Shown piece by piece: positions 1 through 5,952 of a stretch of 7,846 nucleotides of DNA; the stretch's first letter is position 1, and every line of letters starts with the position of its first letter. A program made the position numbers and the translations under genes. Under the pieces are notes generated by a model. The model made no database searches. It was not told the origin of the DNA and was given only the letters and a program-made list of their open reading frames with translations. Origin of the DNA: Geodermatophilaceae bacterium (GTDB taxonomy: Bacteria > Actinomycetota > Actinomycetes > Mycobacteriales > Geodermatophilaceae). The DNA lies in contig JACCUM010000246.1 in the NCBI GenBank assembly GCA_013811805.1, positions 1-7,846 of the forward strand, read 5' to 3'.

Positions 1-23
1 GCGTTGGCCCGCGACGTCAGTAC

Positions 24-92
24 CTGACCGCACTTTCTCCGAAGAACGTCACCTCAGCAGGCCCGCTGACCGCACTTTCTCCGGAGAAAGTC
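24..92. repeat. 27-bp direct repeat pair, 42 bp apart, one copy palindromic
   Basis: Copies at 24-50 and 66-92 agree at 25 of 27 positions and begin with CTGACCGCACTTTCTCCG. Copy 2 contains a perfect 18-bp palindrome, ACTTTCTCCGGAGAAAGT (74-91). In copy 1 the same palindrome is spoiled by both mismatches, at the third and eighth bases of its right half. A weaker third relative may lie at 106-129, sharing CCGCACT and GAAGAACG. The start-to-start distance of 42 bp is four helical turns, which would suit a dimeric repressor bound twice on one DNA face. A dispersed repeat family is the alternative. The regulated gene would be off the left edge or is unknown. Confidence 0.7.
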
Positions 93-127
93 CAAAATTC
101 AGGTGCCGCACTGGCCTCGACGAAGAA

Positions 128-153
128 CGGCGCCCCGCCGAGGCGGGGCGCCG
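128..153 (-). terminator. GC-rich perfect hairpin, probable leftward terminator
   Basis: Arms 128-139 (CGGCGCCCCGCC) and 142-153 are perfectly complementary over 12 bp with a 2-base turn; in practice the inner pairs open to a larger loop. Read on the minus strand the stem is followed by TTCTTCGTCG, a mildly T-rich tail, while on the plus strand no T-run follows. It therefore best fits termination of the leftward HAD/membrane-protein transcript, although that gene stops about 230 bp earlier, at 384. It could also end or insulate an unseen left-hand gene. Confidence 0.55.
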
Positions 154-383
154 TCAGGGCACGGTATGCCGGGCTACCAAGCGTGCACCTCTGAATCGGA
201 GTTTCCCTGCATGGCAGAGCTGCTCCGGAGTGCCTCTCGTGGCCGGTCGCGCGTGGGTACCTGGTGTGCCGTGCGCGGAGCGGTCCACGGAAATCGTGAA
301 TCGGTCCGCTCCTACTTTCTACGCCGTGTCCCAATGTGGCACAAGAGCTCCATCAAGTTGGACCGAGTCCAGAAGTCGAGCGC

Positions 384-674
384 TCAGTGCGGTGCGAGGA
401 CCAAGCCAGCTAACGACACGAGGGCCACCGCGGCGAAGGCGAGAATGGCCACGAGCAGCCAGGATTCGGTCATAGCGGCCACGGCAAGAGCTAGCAGCAG
501 CACGGCGATCGGACCGCTGATCGACAGGGCCGTCCCGATCCGACGGGCACGGGCGGCCCCGGGCTCGCTGGGCCGCCGTGTCGGCGCCCGAGCTCCCTGA
601 CCGAACAACACAGCCGAAACTGTGATCGCAAGGACGGCTAACCACGATGTCATGGTCAGGAGTGTGTCGGTCAT
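384..674 (-). CDS. Small three-helix membrane protein, unknown function
   Basis: A 96-residue hydrophobic protein. Three probable membrane segments are visible, at about residues 9-25, 46-67 and 71-93. The first two are separated by a basic, proline-containing loop (residues 28-45, rich in Arg), which is expected to face the cytoplasm. The ATG at 672-674 is preceded by TGAGG, which overlaps the stop codon of the upstream HAD phosphatase gene; only 7 bases separate the two genes, so they are probably cotranscribed and translationally coupled. I recognise no family and no catalytic motif. The regular alternation of hydrophobic segments and the tight coupling argue that it is real, against the overlapping plus-strand frame (103-600), which is arginine/serine-rich. 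A role linked to the membrane-anchored phosphatase is inference only. Confidence 0.65.
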   Translation of the reverse strand: MTDTLLTMTSWLAVLAITVSAVLFGQGARAPTRRPSEPGAARARRIGTALSISGPIAVLLLALAVAAMTESWLLVAILAFAAVALVSLAGLVLAPH

Positions 675-681
675 GGTGGCC

Positions 682-1473
682 TCAGGCTGGCCGATCCCTG
701 CGTTTGGCTGCGTACCAAGCGATTCCGGCCACCGCTGCCCCGATACCGATGGCCGCGCCGGTCACCGCGGGGGTACGACTGGAACCGAAACGCGAGCGAA
801 GCGTCACCGGCTTGGTGAACATCAGCACCGGCCAGCCTCGTTCGAGGGCGATCCTGCGCAGGGCACGGTCGGCATTGACCACGGTCGGGTGACCGACGAC
901 CTCGAGCATCGGCAGATCGGTGATCGAGTCGCTGTAGGCGTAACAGTCGGCCAGGTCGTAGCCGCGCTCCACTGCGAGGTCGGTGATCGCGGCCGCCTTG
1001 TTCGGCCCGTACGCGTAGTACTCGATCTCGCCGGTGTACTTCCCGTCGTCGGCGACCATCCGCGTGGCGATGACATGGTCTGCCCCGACCATCTCACCGA
1101 TCGGGCCGACCAACTCCAGTCCGCTGCTGGACACGATCACGACATCCCGGCCTTCACTGCGATGGGCTTCGATCAACTCCGCTGCCTCGTCGTATACCAG
1201 CGGGTCCATGATCTCGTGCAGCGTCTCGTGGACGATGTCGTGCACCTGGGCGACATCCCAGCCGGTGCACATCGCGGTGATGTGCCGGCGCATGCGTTCC
1301 ATCTGGTCGGCATCTGCGCCGGAGACCATGAAAACGAGATGAGCGTAGGTCGACTTGAGCACCGAGCGACGGTTGAGCAGCCCGTTGTCGAAGAATGGGC
1401 GACCGAAGGCGAGCGTGCTCGACTTGGCGATGATCGTCTTGTCGAGATCGAAGAAAGCGGCAGCCAGGACCAC
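682..1473 (-). CDS. HAD-IB family phosphatase (SerB-like) with C-terminal membrane anchor
   Basis: A 263-residue haloacid dehalogenase-type hydrolase of subfamily IB, the group of phosphoserine-phosphatase-like proteins adjacent to ssd in mycobacteria (Rv3661 position). Motif I is DLDKT with D9 as nucleophile and D11 as acid/base. Motif II is VIVSSSG, with S115 or S116 as the phosphate-binding residue. Motif III is K159 in GPNKAA. Motif IV is YSDSITDLPML with D182 and D186 for magnesium. The helical cap lies at about 15-100. Residues 236-255 form a Gly/Ala-rich hydrophobic segment followed by KRRDR, so the enzyme is probably tail-anchored with its catalytic domain in the cytoplasm. The substrate cannot be read; phosphoserine is possible but unproven. 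The GTG at 1471-1473 is the only plausible start, because a TAA lies four codons upstream and motif I begins at residue 9. There is no Shine-Dalgarno sequence. It runs divergently from the Tad operon. Confidence 0.9.
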   Translation of the reverse strand: MVLAAAFFDLDKTIIAKSSTLAFGRPFFDNGLLNRRSVLKSTYAHLVFMVSGADADQMERMRRHITAMCTGWDVAQVHDIVHETLHEIMDPLVYDEAAELIEAHRSEGRDVVIVSSSGLELVGPIGEMVGADHVIATRMVADDGKYTGEIEYYAYGPNKAAAITDLAVERGYDLADCYAYSDSITDLPMLEVVGHPTVVNADRALRRIALERGWPVLMFTKPVTLRSRFGSSRTPAVTGAAIGIGAAVAGIAWYAAKRRDRPA

Positions 1474-1479
1474 AGGAGA

Positions 1480-1485
1480 AGCTTA
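1480..1485 (-). promoter_or_regulatory. Candidate -10 box for a leaderless HAD transcript
   Basis: On the minus strand TAAGCT, which fits the actinobacterial -10 pattern TANNNT, ends 6 bases before the GTG start. That spacing places transcription start at or next to the G of GTG and would explain the missing ribosome site. No TTGACA-like -35 is visible 17-18 bases further upstream. The TAA of this box is also the upstream in-frame stop. Confidence 0.35.
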
Positions 1486-1602
1486 GATCGCGCAGATCCT
1501 GGATCTGGCTGCCGCGCCGAGGCAGCGCACCGAGGCAGCCGCATCGTCGTCCCTGAACCACATGTTCGACCGTGTGGGAACGGGTCGTCGCGCTGATCGA
1601 TG

Positions 1603-1631
1603 GTGTCCACAGGGCTTTCCAGTTGTCCACA
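1603..1631 (+). promoter_or_regulatory. Two DnaA-box-like nonamers upstream of ssd
   Basis: TTGTCCACA at 1623-1631 is a perfect match to the actinobacterial DnaA-box consensus. GTGTCCACA at 1603-1611 differs only in the first base. They are in the same orientation, 20 bp apart (about two helical turns), and end 50 bp before the preferred ssd start at 1682. This is where a regulator of ssd would sit. Binding is inferred from the motif only. Confidence 0.5.
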
Positions 1632-1681
1632 GTTGGGCTGGAGGGCGCTCGTCGGGCCGGTGCAGGTGCTCAGCTTGGCAC

Positions 1682-2788
1682 GTGCCCGTTCGTCCGCGAG
1701 ACCAGCCCGCAAGCTCAGCCGACGATGGCTGGCTACTGGTCGTCGGACCGGCCAATGACTTGCGCGAGGAGATCCTGCGGCTTGCCGCGACCACCGGAAT
1801 CCTCGCCCGGGCGGTCGAGGCAGCCCACCTGAGCGACGCGATCTGGCCGGGGCCGAGTCTGGTCGTCGTCGACGCCGATTGCGCCGATCGGGTTTGTTCC
1901 GCTGCGCTGCCTCGACGTCCCGGGGTGGTGATCGTGACGACGCGCCGACCCAGCGCCGACGTCTGGTCCGCGGCCGTGTCGATCGGCGCCGAGCAGGTGG
2001 TCGAGCTGCCGGCGGGGCAGGCGTGGCTCGTCGACCGGCTGGCCGATGCCGCGGGCCGAACGGGGCCACTCGGACTCCTGGTCGCGGTGATCGGCGGCTG
2101 CGGCGGCGCAGGAGCGAGCACCTTGGCAGCCGCGCTGGCTGTCAGCGCTGCGCGCTCGGGCCGTCAGCCGGTACTGATCGGCGCAGACCCTTGGGACGGT
2201 GGGCTCGATGTCGCCCTAGGTGCTGAGGACGTACCCGGACCTCGCTGGCCCGATCTCGCCACGGTCTCCGGCCGGCTCTCGACGACGGCGATCCTGGACG
2301 GCTTGCCACAGGCGCATGGCGTGCGCTTCCTGAGTTCGGCTCGCAGTCACGCCTCGCGTATCCCGCTGCCGGCGCTGGCTGCTGTCGTCTCCGCGGCACG
2401 GCGTACGGGGGGTCCAGTCATCGTTGATCTGCCGCGGGAGGCCGCCGAGGGTCCGCGCTGGCTTGGCGGGCTGGTCGATCTCGGCCTGGTGGTGTGCTCG
2501 GCTACGGTGTCCGGTGCACTGGCAAGCCGGGCGTTGGTCGCTGAGTTGGGTTGGCAAGCACCAGCTTCCGGCCTCGTCGTCCGGCTCGGCCACGGACGCG
2601 ACATCGACGATCGTACACTCGGCACGGCCATCGGCCTTCCGGTCCTGGTACGGCTGCGCGAGGACGCCCGACTGACCCGGCAGCGGCAGAGAGGTGAGCC
2701 GCCAGCACCTCGACGCCGGAGCCAACTTGCCAGGTCGTGCGCCCAGTTGTGGCAATTGGCTGCCGACCGCCAGGAGCCAGCCGCGTGA
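1682..2788 (+). CDS. ssd: Ssd / CpaE-TadZ-like MinD-family protein
   Basis: A 368-residue protein of the actinobacterial CpaE-like ('helicase/secretion neighborhood CpaE-like') family, homologous in position and layout to Rv3660c Ssd of M. tuberculosis (about 350 residues), reported as a septum-site determining protein. CpaE/TadZ relatives place the Tad apparatus in the cell. Residues 15-125 form a receiver-like pseudo-domain (WLLVVGPANDLREEIL...). From 131 on it is MinD/ParA-like: GGCGGAGASTLAAALA at 138-153 replaces the normal deviant Walker A KGGxGKT and lacks both lysines. GADPWDGGLD (167-176) follows, and VIVDLPRE with D249 matches the Walker B region. The GTG at 1682 is chosen because homology begins at about residue 15; its ribosome site is weak (AGGTG, 13 bases upstream). 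The ATG at 1562 would add 40 low-complexity residues and engulf the nonamers. The stop overlaps tadA by GTGA. Confidence 0.85.
   Translation: MPVRPRDQPASSADDGWLLVVGPANDLREEILRLAATTGILARAVEAAHLSDAIWPGPSLVVVDADCADRVCSAALPRRPGVVIVTTRRPSADVWSAAVSIGAEQVVELPAGQAWLVDRLADAAGRTGPLGLLVAVIGGCGGAGASTLAAALAVSAARSGRQPVLIGADPWDGGLDVALGAEDVPGPRWPDLATVSGRLSTTAILDGLPQAHGVRFLSSARSHASRIPLPALAAVVSAARRTGGPVIVDLPREAAEGPRWLGGLVDLGLVVCSATVSGALASRALVAELGWQAPASGLVVRLGHGRDIDDRTLGTAIGLPVLVRLREDARLTRQRQRGEPPAPRRRSQLARSCAQLWQLAADRQEPAA
2772..2776 (+). promoter_or_regulatory. Ribosome binding site deciding the tadA start
   Basis: AGGAG lies 8 bases before the GTG at 2785, inside the 3' end of ssd. It is the clearest Shine-Dalgarno sequence in the operon and favours the overlapping GTG over the upstream in-frame ATG at 2737. 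Confidence 0.7.
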
Positions 2789-3867
2789 AGGTCGAGGCGA
2801 TCGTCGATCGAGTCCGAACTCGTCTGGCCGGACTGGACGAGCCGGCCGGCCGGGCTCGGGTCGCCGAACTGGTCCGGGTCGAGGCCGGAGCCCTCATCGA
2901 CGATGCGGATCTGCTTTCCCTGATCCGGTCGGCAGAGGACGAACTCGTCGGTGCCGGTCCGCTCGAACCCCTGCTCCGCCGGCCGGGCGTGACCGATGTT
3001 CTCGTGAACGCGCCGGACCAGGTGTGGGTGGATACACCGGCCGGCCTGGAGCGTACGGAGGTTCGGTTCGCAGACGCCGCAGCAGTACGCCGGCTTGCCC
3101 AGCGGCTTGCCACGATGGCCGGGCGACGGCTCGATGACGCAACGCCATGGGTCGATGCGACATTGCCCGACGGGAGTCGGCTGCACGCCGTCCTGCCGCC
3201 GATCGCCGCCGGTTGCCCATGCATCTGTCTGCGGGTGTTGGGCCGGCGCCGGTTCTCCTTCGCCGAACTCGTCGACGGCGGCACGATCCCGATCCCGGCC
3301 GCCGCGCGCCTCGAGGCCATGATCGCCGATCGCCGGTCCTTCCTCGTCACCGGCGGGACGGGGTCGGGCAAGACGACGTTGCTGGGAGCTCTGCTCTCCC
3401 TCGTACCTGCCGATGAACGGCTGATCCTCGTGGAGGACGCACCGGAGTTGGCTCCGACTCACCCGCACGTGGTGCGCCTGCTGGCGCGTCCGGCAAACGT
3501 CGAAGGCGCGGGGGCGGTGAGCCTTCGCGATCTGGTGCGCCAAGCGCTGCGGATGCGCCCTGATCGGGTCGTCGTCGGAGAGGTACGCGGCGCGGAGGTC
3601 GCCGATCTGTTGTGTGCGCTGAATACCGGTCACGAGGGCGGCTGCGGAACCGTACATGCCAATTCGCCGGCCGAGGTCACCGCTCGACTCGAAGCGCTGG
3701 CTGCCATGGGCGGCCTCAACCGGGCTGCGGTACACAGCCAGATGGCGGCAGGTCTAGATGTGATCGTCCACGTGGTCCGGACCAGTCAGGGCCGCGTCGT
3801 AAGTGAGCTGGCCGAGTTCGAGCGTGGAGGGCCGGTCCCGCACGTGCGCCCGGTGTGGTCCCGGTGA
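2785..3867 (+). CDS. tadA: TadA/CpaF-type secretion ATPase
   Basis: A 360-residue hexameric motor ATPase of the VirB11/PulE superfamily, CpaF/TadA branch, which powers assembly of Flp-type pili from the cytoplasmic face of the membrane. The N-terminal domain (about 1-170) includes the typical GAGPLEPLL and [12 protein letters not shown] (R132). Walker A is GGTGSGKTT at 190-198 with K196. An acidic stretch, [10 protein letters not shown], lies at 213-222. Walker B is [12 protein letters not shown] (258-269) with E266. The His box is [13 protein letters not shown] (281-293), with H283 and H291. All motor motifs are intact, so an active ATPase is expected. The start is GTG at 2785, overlapping the ssd stop as GTGA, with AGGAG at 2772-2776 eight bases upstream; an in-frame ATG at 2737 is less likely. 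Length matches the family. It is followed by tadB with another GTGA overlap. Confidence 0.95.
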   Translation: MKVEAIVDRVRTRLAGLDEPAGRARVAELVRVEAGALIDDADLLSLIRSAEDELVGAGPLEPLLRRPGVTDVLVNAPDQVWVDTPAGLERTEVRFADAAAVRRLAQRLATMAGRRLDDATPWVDATLPDGSRLHAVLPPIAAGCPCICLRVLGRRRFSFAELVDGGTIPIPAAARLEAMIADRRSFLVTGGTGSGKTTLLGALLSLVPADERLILVEDAPELAPTHPHVVRLLARPANVEGAGAVSLRDLVRQALRMRPDRVVVGEVRGAEVADLLCALNTGHEGGCGTVHANSPAEVTARLEALAAMGGLNRAAVHSQMAAGLDVIVHVVRTSQGRVVSELAEFERGGPVPHVRPVWSR

Positions 3868-4859
3868 ACCAGGCGTACCCGCTGGCGCTCCTGGCCGCAG
3901 CCCTGTGCCTCTGGCCCGGCAGGGTCGCCGTGATCCGGCTGGCCCGGGCTCTTGATCTGAACAACCGCGATGGGTCGTCGACGTGGGCGGTCGGTGGCTG
4001 GGGCAGGGCTCGATGGCCCAATGCGCGGTGGTTCCGAGGCCTTCTAGTCGTCGGTGGAGTCGCTGTGCTGGCGCAGGTCTGGGCGTTACCCGTGGCAGCA
4101 GTCCTGATCGCCATCGCTGTCACGGCCGGCACCGGGCTGGTCCGAATGCGCCAGGAACGAGCCGTGGTCGGCGAGGAGCAGGGGGCCGTCGAAGGGCTCG
4201 GGGTACTCGTGGCTGAACTGCGGGCCGGTCGACCAGCCGACCAGGCCCTCGAGGCGGCGGGGCGACATTGCGGTCACCAGAACGTCGGCGCTGTGCTGAC
4301 CCGGCTTGGCCGCTCACTGCGACTGGGTGATCGCCTGGAGGGGTGGATGCGCGTCGACGAGCGGGCCCCACCGCTGGCTGACGCGCGCGGGTCAGTGCAG
4401 CTGACGGGTCAGCTGGGCGCTTCGCAGCTTGGATCCTCGGCGCAGCGTGACTCGGCGCAGCGTGACTCGACGCTGCATGGCTCAGTGCTGCGTGGCTCGA
4501 AGCAAGATCCGGCTGGCTCGCGCTGGCAGTCCCGACTGATCGCCGGCCTGCGCCTGAGCCAACGGACCGGTTGTGCCCTCGCCGACGTCGTGGCGGCAGT
4601 CGAGTCCGACCTGGCCAGGCGTGGCCATCAGCGAGCCGACGTCCGAGCGACGGCGGCCGGTCATCGGGCAACCGTTGCGCTGCTGGCCGGTCTGCCTGTC
4701 CTGGGGCTCGCGATGGGCAGCGGAATCGGGGCGGAGCCGGTGCGGATATTGACCACGACGACGATCGGCCATGTCCTCCTGATTACCGGCGTCGCCCTGG
4801 AACTGGTCGGTCTTGCCTGGAGCCGCAGGATGACCCGCGCCGCGCTGCGCGAAGGCTGA
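3864..4859 (+). CDS. tadB: TadB-like inner-membrane platform protein (T2SSF family) with internal insertion
   Basis: A 331-residue GspF/T2SSF-fold membrane protein that pairs with TadC as the pilus assembly platform above TadA. Membrane segments are visible at about 3-19, 58-73, 75-92, 270-287 and 298-318. The cytoplasmic domain carries the family's GLGVLVAELRAGRPADQALE (111-130) and, after the insertion, LIAGLRLSQRTGCALADVVAAV (225-246). Membrane entry near the C-terminus is ATVALLAGLPVLGLAMG. Residues about 164-218 look like an insertion: PLADARGSV is followed by near-tandem pentapeptides AQRDS, AQRDS, TLHGS, VLRGS. Mycobacterial relatives are shorter (about 266 residues) and, as I recall them, lack such a segment. 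The GTG at 3864 is chosen for its GTGA overlap with the tadA stop; GTG at 3855 in the same frame is an alternative, and neither has a strong ribosome site. Confidence 0.87.
   Translation: MNQAYPLALLAAALCLWPGRVAVIRLARALDLNNRDGSSTWAVGGWGRARWPNARWFRGLLVVGGVAVLAQVWALPVAAVLIAIAVTAGTGLVRMRQERAVVGEEQGAVEGLGVLVAELRAGRPADQALEAAGRHCGHQNVGAVLTRLGRSLRLGDRLEGWMRVDERAPPLADARGSVQLTGQLGASQLGSSAQRDSAQRDSTLHGSVLRGSKQDPAGSRWQSRLIAGLRLSQRTGCALADVVAAVESDLARRGHQRADVRATAAGHRATVALLAGLPVLGLAMGSGIGAEPVRILTTTTIGHVLLITGVALELVGLAWSRRMTRAALREG
4398..4415 (+). repeat. 8-bp perfect inverted repeat inside tadB
   Basis: CAGCTGAC (4398-4405) and GTCAGCTG (4408-4415) are perfect inverted copies around GG. The element lies in the poorly conserved insertion and is flanked by short GGGTCAG direct repeats (4389 and 4406). 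In the mRNA it would form a compact hairpin within the coding region. Confidence 0.7.
4440..4499 (+). repeat. 15-bp tandem repeat in tadB, four units
   Basis: Units at 4440-4454 and 4455-4469 are identical (GCGCAGCGTGACTCG). Units at 4470-4484 and 4485-4499 are diverged copies. The 15-base period keeps the reading frame and encodes AQRDS, AQRDS, TLHGS and VLRGS (residues 193-212 of TadB). It looks like slippage or duplication in a tolerant linker. Confidence 0.8.
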
Positions 4860-4862
4860 GCC

Positions 4863-5756
4863 GTGGGCTGGATCTCCGACTCTCGCCCGCTCGTCTCGGC
4901 GGTTGCGGTGATGATGCTGCTGGCCGTCAGCCTGGCGATCCTTCCGACAACCGTAACCGTCGCAGACCATCGACTGCGGCGTCTCTCGTCGTCGGTTGAG
5001 CCCTTGGACAAGGCGATCGCAAGCGGCGACCCGTCTGCTGAAGTCGGCGCTCGACGTCGACGGGCCGTGCTCTTCGCGGCACTTGCCGCAGCATCAGTCC
5101 TGGTCACGGTTCCCTCGGCCGTCGGCGGCCTCGCGGCTTCGACGGTTGCGGCTGGGACCTACCTTCTCGTGCGGGGGCCTGCTCCGCTCGACGGCGCGCA
5201 ATCTCGTGCGAGCAGCTGGCTGAGCGGAGTCAGTTGGCTCGGGGCTGGGACCGGTCGGTCGTCGGCAGGGGACCCGCTGCTGCCTTTTGCCATCGAGCTG
5301 TTGGCCGTATGTCTACGCGCGGGGATGCCTGGCTCGCCGGCGCTCAGATCGGTGTCCGGCATCCTGCCAGCCCTCGACCCGCAACACCCCGGGCCGAGAG
5401 CGGCGACGGCCACGTCGGGGACACCCGGAGTGTCTGTCGTGCTGGCTCGCGTCGCTGCAGCCTGTGAACTGGGCAGCGAACCGGCCGCAGCATGGCAGGA
5501 CTGGCTCGGACATCCGGTGTACGGCCGGCTGGCCCGCGCCTTGGTCGTCACCGGTGAATCAGGCAGTGCCGTCGCAGGGCGCCTGGAGACCGTCGCGCAA
5601 CAGCTCCGCACCGCCGAAGGACAGCAGACGATGGCTCGGGCCCAACGAGCCGGCGTGCTGCTGATGGCGCCCCTGGGGCTGTGCTTCCTGCCGGCGTTCG
5701 TGTGCCTCGGTGTCGTTCCTGTGGTCGTCGGCATTGCCGGCCGGGTGTTCGGCTGA
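4863..5756 (+). CDS. tadC: TadC-like inner-membrane platform protein (T2SSF family)
   Basis: A 297-residue second T2SSF platform protein, expected to form a complex with TadB and to contact TadA. Membrane segments are visible at about 10-29, 68-83, 85-103 and a long C-terminal hydrophobic region at 263-292 that could cross twice. The cytoplasmic T2SSF domain shows LLPFAIELLAVCLRAGMPGSPAL at 139-161 and the family signature VVTGESGSAVAGRLETVAQQLR at 228-249, followed by the basic helix before re-entry into the membrane. The start is GTG at 4863, three bases after the tadB stop, with GAAGG at 4851-4855 as ribosome site. The length and motif order are normal for actinobacterial TadC; no disruption is seen. 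A hairpin follows the stop by two bases, after which the packing of the operon loosens. Confidence 0.9.
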   Translation: MGWISDSRPLVSAVAVMMLLAVSLAILPTTVTVADHRLRRLSSSVEPLDKAIASGDPSAEVGARRRRAVLFAALAAASVLVTVPSAVGGLAASTVAAGTYLLVRGPAPLDGAQSRASSWLSGVSWLGAGTGRSSAGDPLLPFAIELLAVCLRAGMPGSPALRSVSGILPALDPQHPGPRAATATSGTPGVSVVLARVAAACELGSEPAAAWQDWLGHPVYGRLARALVVTGESGSAVAGRLETVAQQLRTAEGQQTMARAQRAGVLLMAPLGLCFLPAFVCLGVVPVVVGIAGRVFG

Positions 5757-5758
5757 AC

Positions 5759-5783
5759 CCGCGAACTCCCCGGAGTCCCGCGG
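5759..5783 (+). terminator. Hairpin directly after tadC (attenuator or mRNA end)
   Basis: Arms CCGCG (5759-5763) and ACTCC (5765-5769) pair with GGAGT (5772-5776) and CGCGG (5779-5783), giving a ten-pair stem with a small internal loop and a two-base turn. It begins two bases after the tadC stop. No T-run follows, so it may be a partial terminator or an RNA-stabilising end separating the assembly genes from the pilin genes. Confidence 0.4.
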
Positions 5784-5805
5784 CTACGTCCGAGCCGGTG
5801 ACTGG

Positions 5806-5856
5806 ATGTCCACAGCGCTTCGAGGGTCGGCAGATTGCAGCCGGATGCTGTCCACA
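5806..5856 (+). promoter_or_regulatory. Two DnaA-box-like nonamers upstream of the pilin gene
   Basis: ATGTCCACA (5806-5814) and CTGTCCACA (5848-5856) share the invariant TGTCCACA core with the pair before ssd. They have the same orientation and are 42 bp apart, four helical turns. They lie in the 196-bp gap before the DUF4244 gene, where a second promoter would be expected. No clear -10/-35 pair was recognised. Confidence 0.45.
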
Positions 5857-5940
5857 GGTGACATCGAGCCCCGGCGCACTGAGCCATCAGGGTCGAGGCT
5901 GAGCGCGTGCGGACAGATCGTCTCGCACCACGTCGAGGAA

Positions 5941-5946
5941 GGGAGG
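5941..5946 (+). promoter_or_regulatory. Strong ribosome binding site of the pilin gene
   Basis: GGGAGG with a 6-base spacer to the ATG at 5953. It fixes the start of the DUF4244 pilin against the longer upstream open frame (from 5710) and, unlike most junctions in the operon, indicates independent translation initiation, as expected for an abundant subunit. Confidence 0.75.
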
Positions 5947-5952
5947 GCGGAC

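Larger units (their letters stand above)
1..383. other. Non-coding left flank with repeats and a hairpin
   Basis: I see no convincing gene here. Open frames crossing the stretch on both strands give arginine- and serine-rich proteins without domain character and look like by-products of high GC. It holds a direct repeat with a palindromic copy (24-92), a strong GC hairpin (128-153) and a longer-range inverted repeat (277-283 with 306-312, GGAGCGG/CCGCTCC, 22-base loop). No tRNA-like fold was recognised. The gene to the left lies outside the window. Confidence 0.6.

Noticed and set aside
277..312. GGAGCGG/CCGCTCC inverted repeat considered as a tRNA or small RNA gene
   Set aside because: There is no T-loop or anticodon-arm pattern; a 7-bp stem with a 22-base loop is easily met by chance here.
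17..334. Minus-strand open frame of 105 codons at the left edge
   Set aside because: Its C-terminal repeat (SGESAV, FGESAV) only reflects the DNA direct repeat, and it spans the GC hairpin; no ribosome site or family resemblance was found.
103..600. Plus-strand open frame of 165 codons in the left flank
   Set aside because: It overlaps the membrane protein on the other strand, has no membrane or domain pattern and runs through the terminator-like hairpin.
622..1596. Plus-strand open frame of 324 codons opposite the HAD gene
   Set aside because: It is His/Arg/Asp/Gly-rich and antisense to a gene with all four HAD motifs.
1173..2069. Long minus-strand open frame (298 codons) across the HAD start and ssd
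   Set aside because: It overlaps two well-supported genes and its translation is Arg/Pro/Ser/Thr-rich without domain signs, as expected from antisense frames in GC-rich DNA.
2347..3735. Very long minus-strand open frame (462 codons) opposite ssd and tadA
   Set aside because: It covers tadA, whose Walker A, Walker B and His motifs are intact. The antisense product has no recognisable domain; stop-free antisense frames are common at this GC content.
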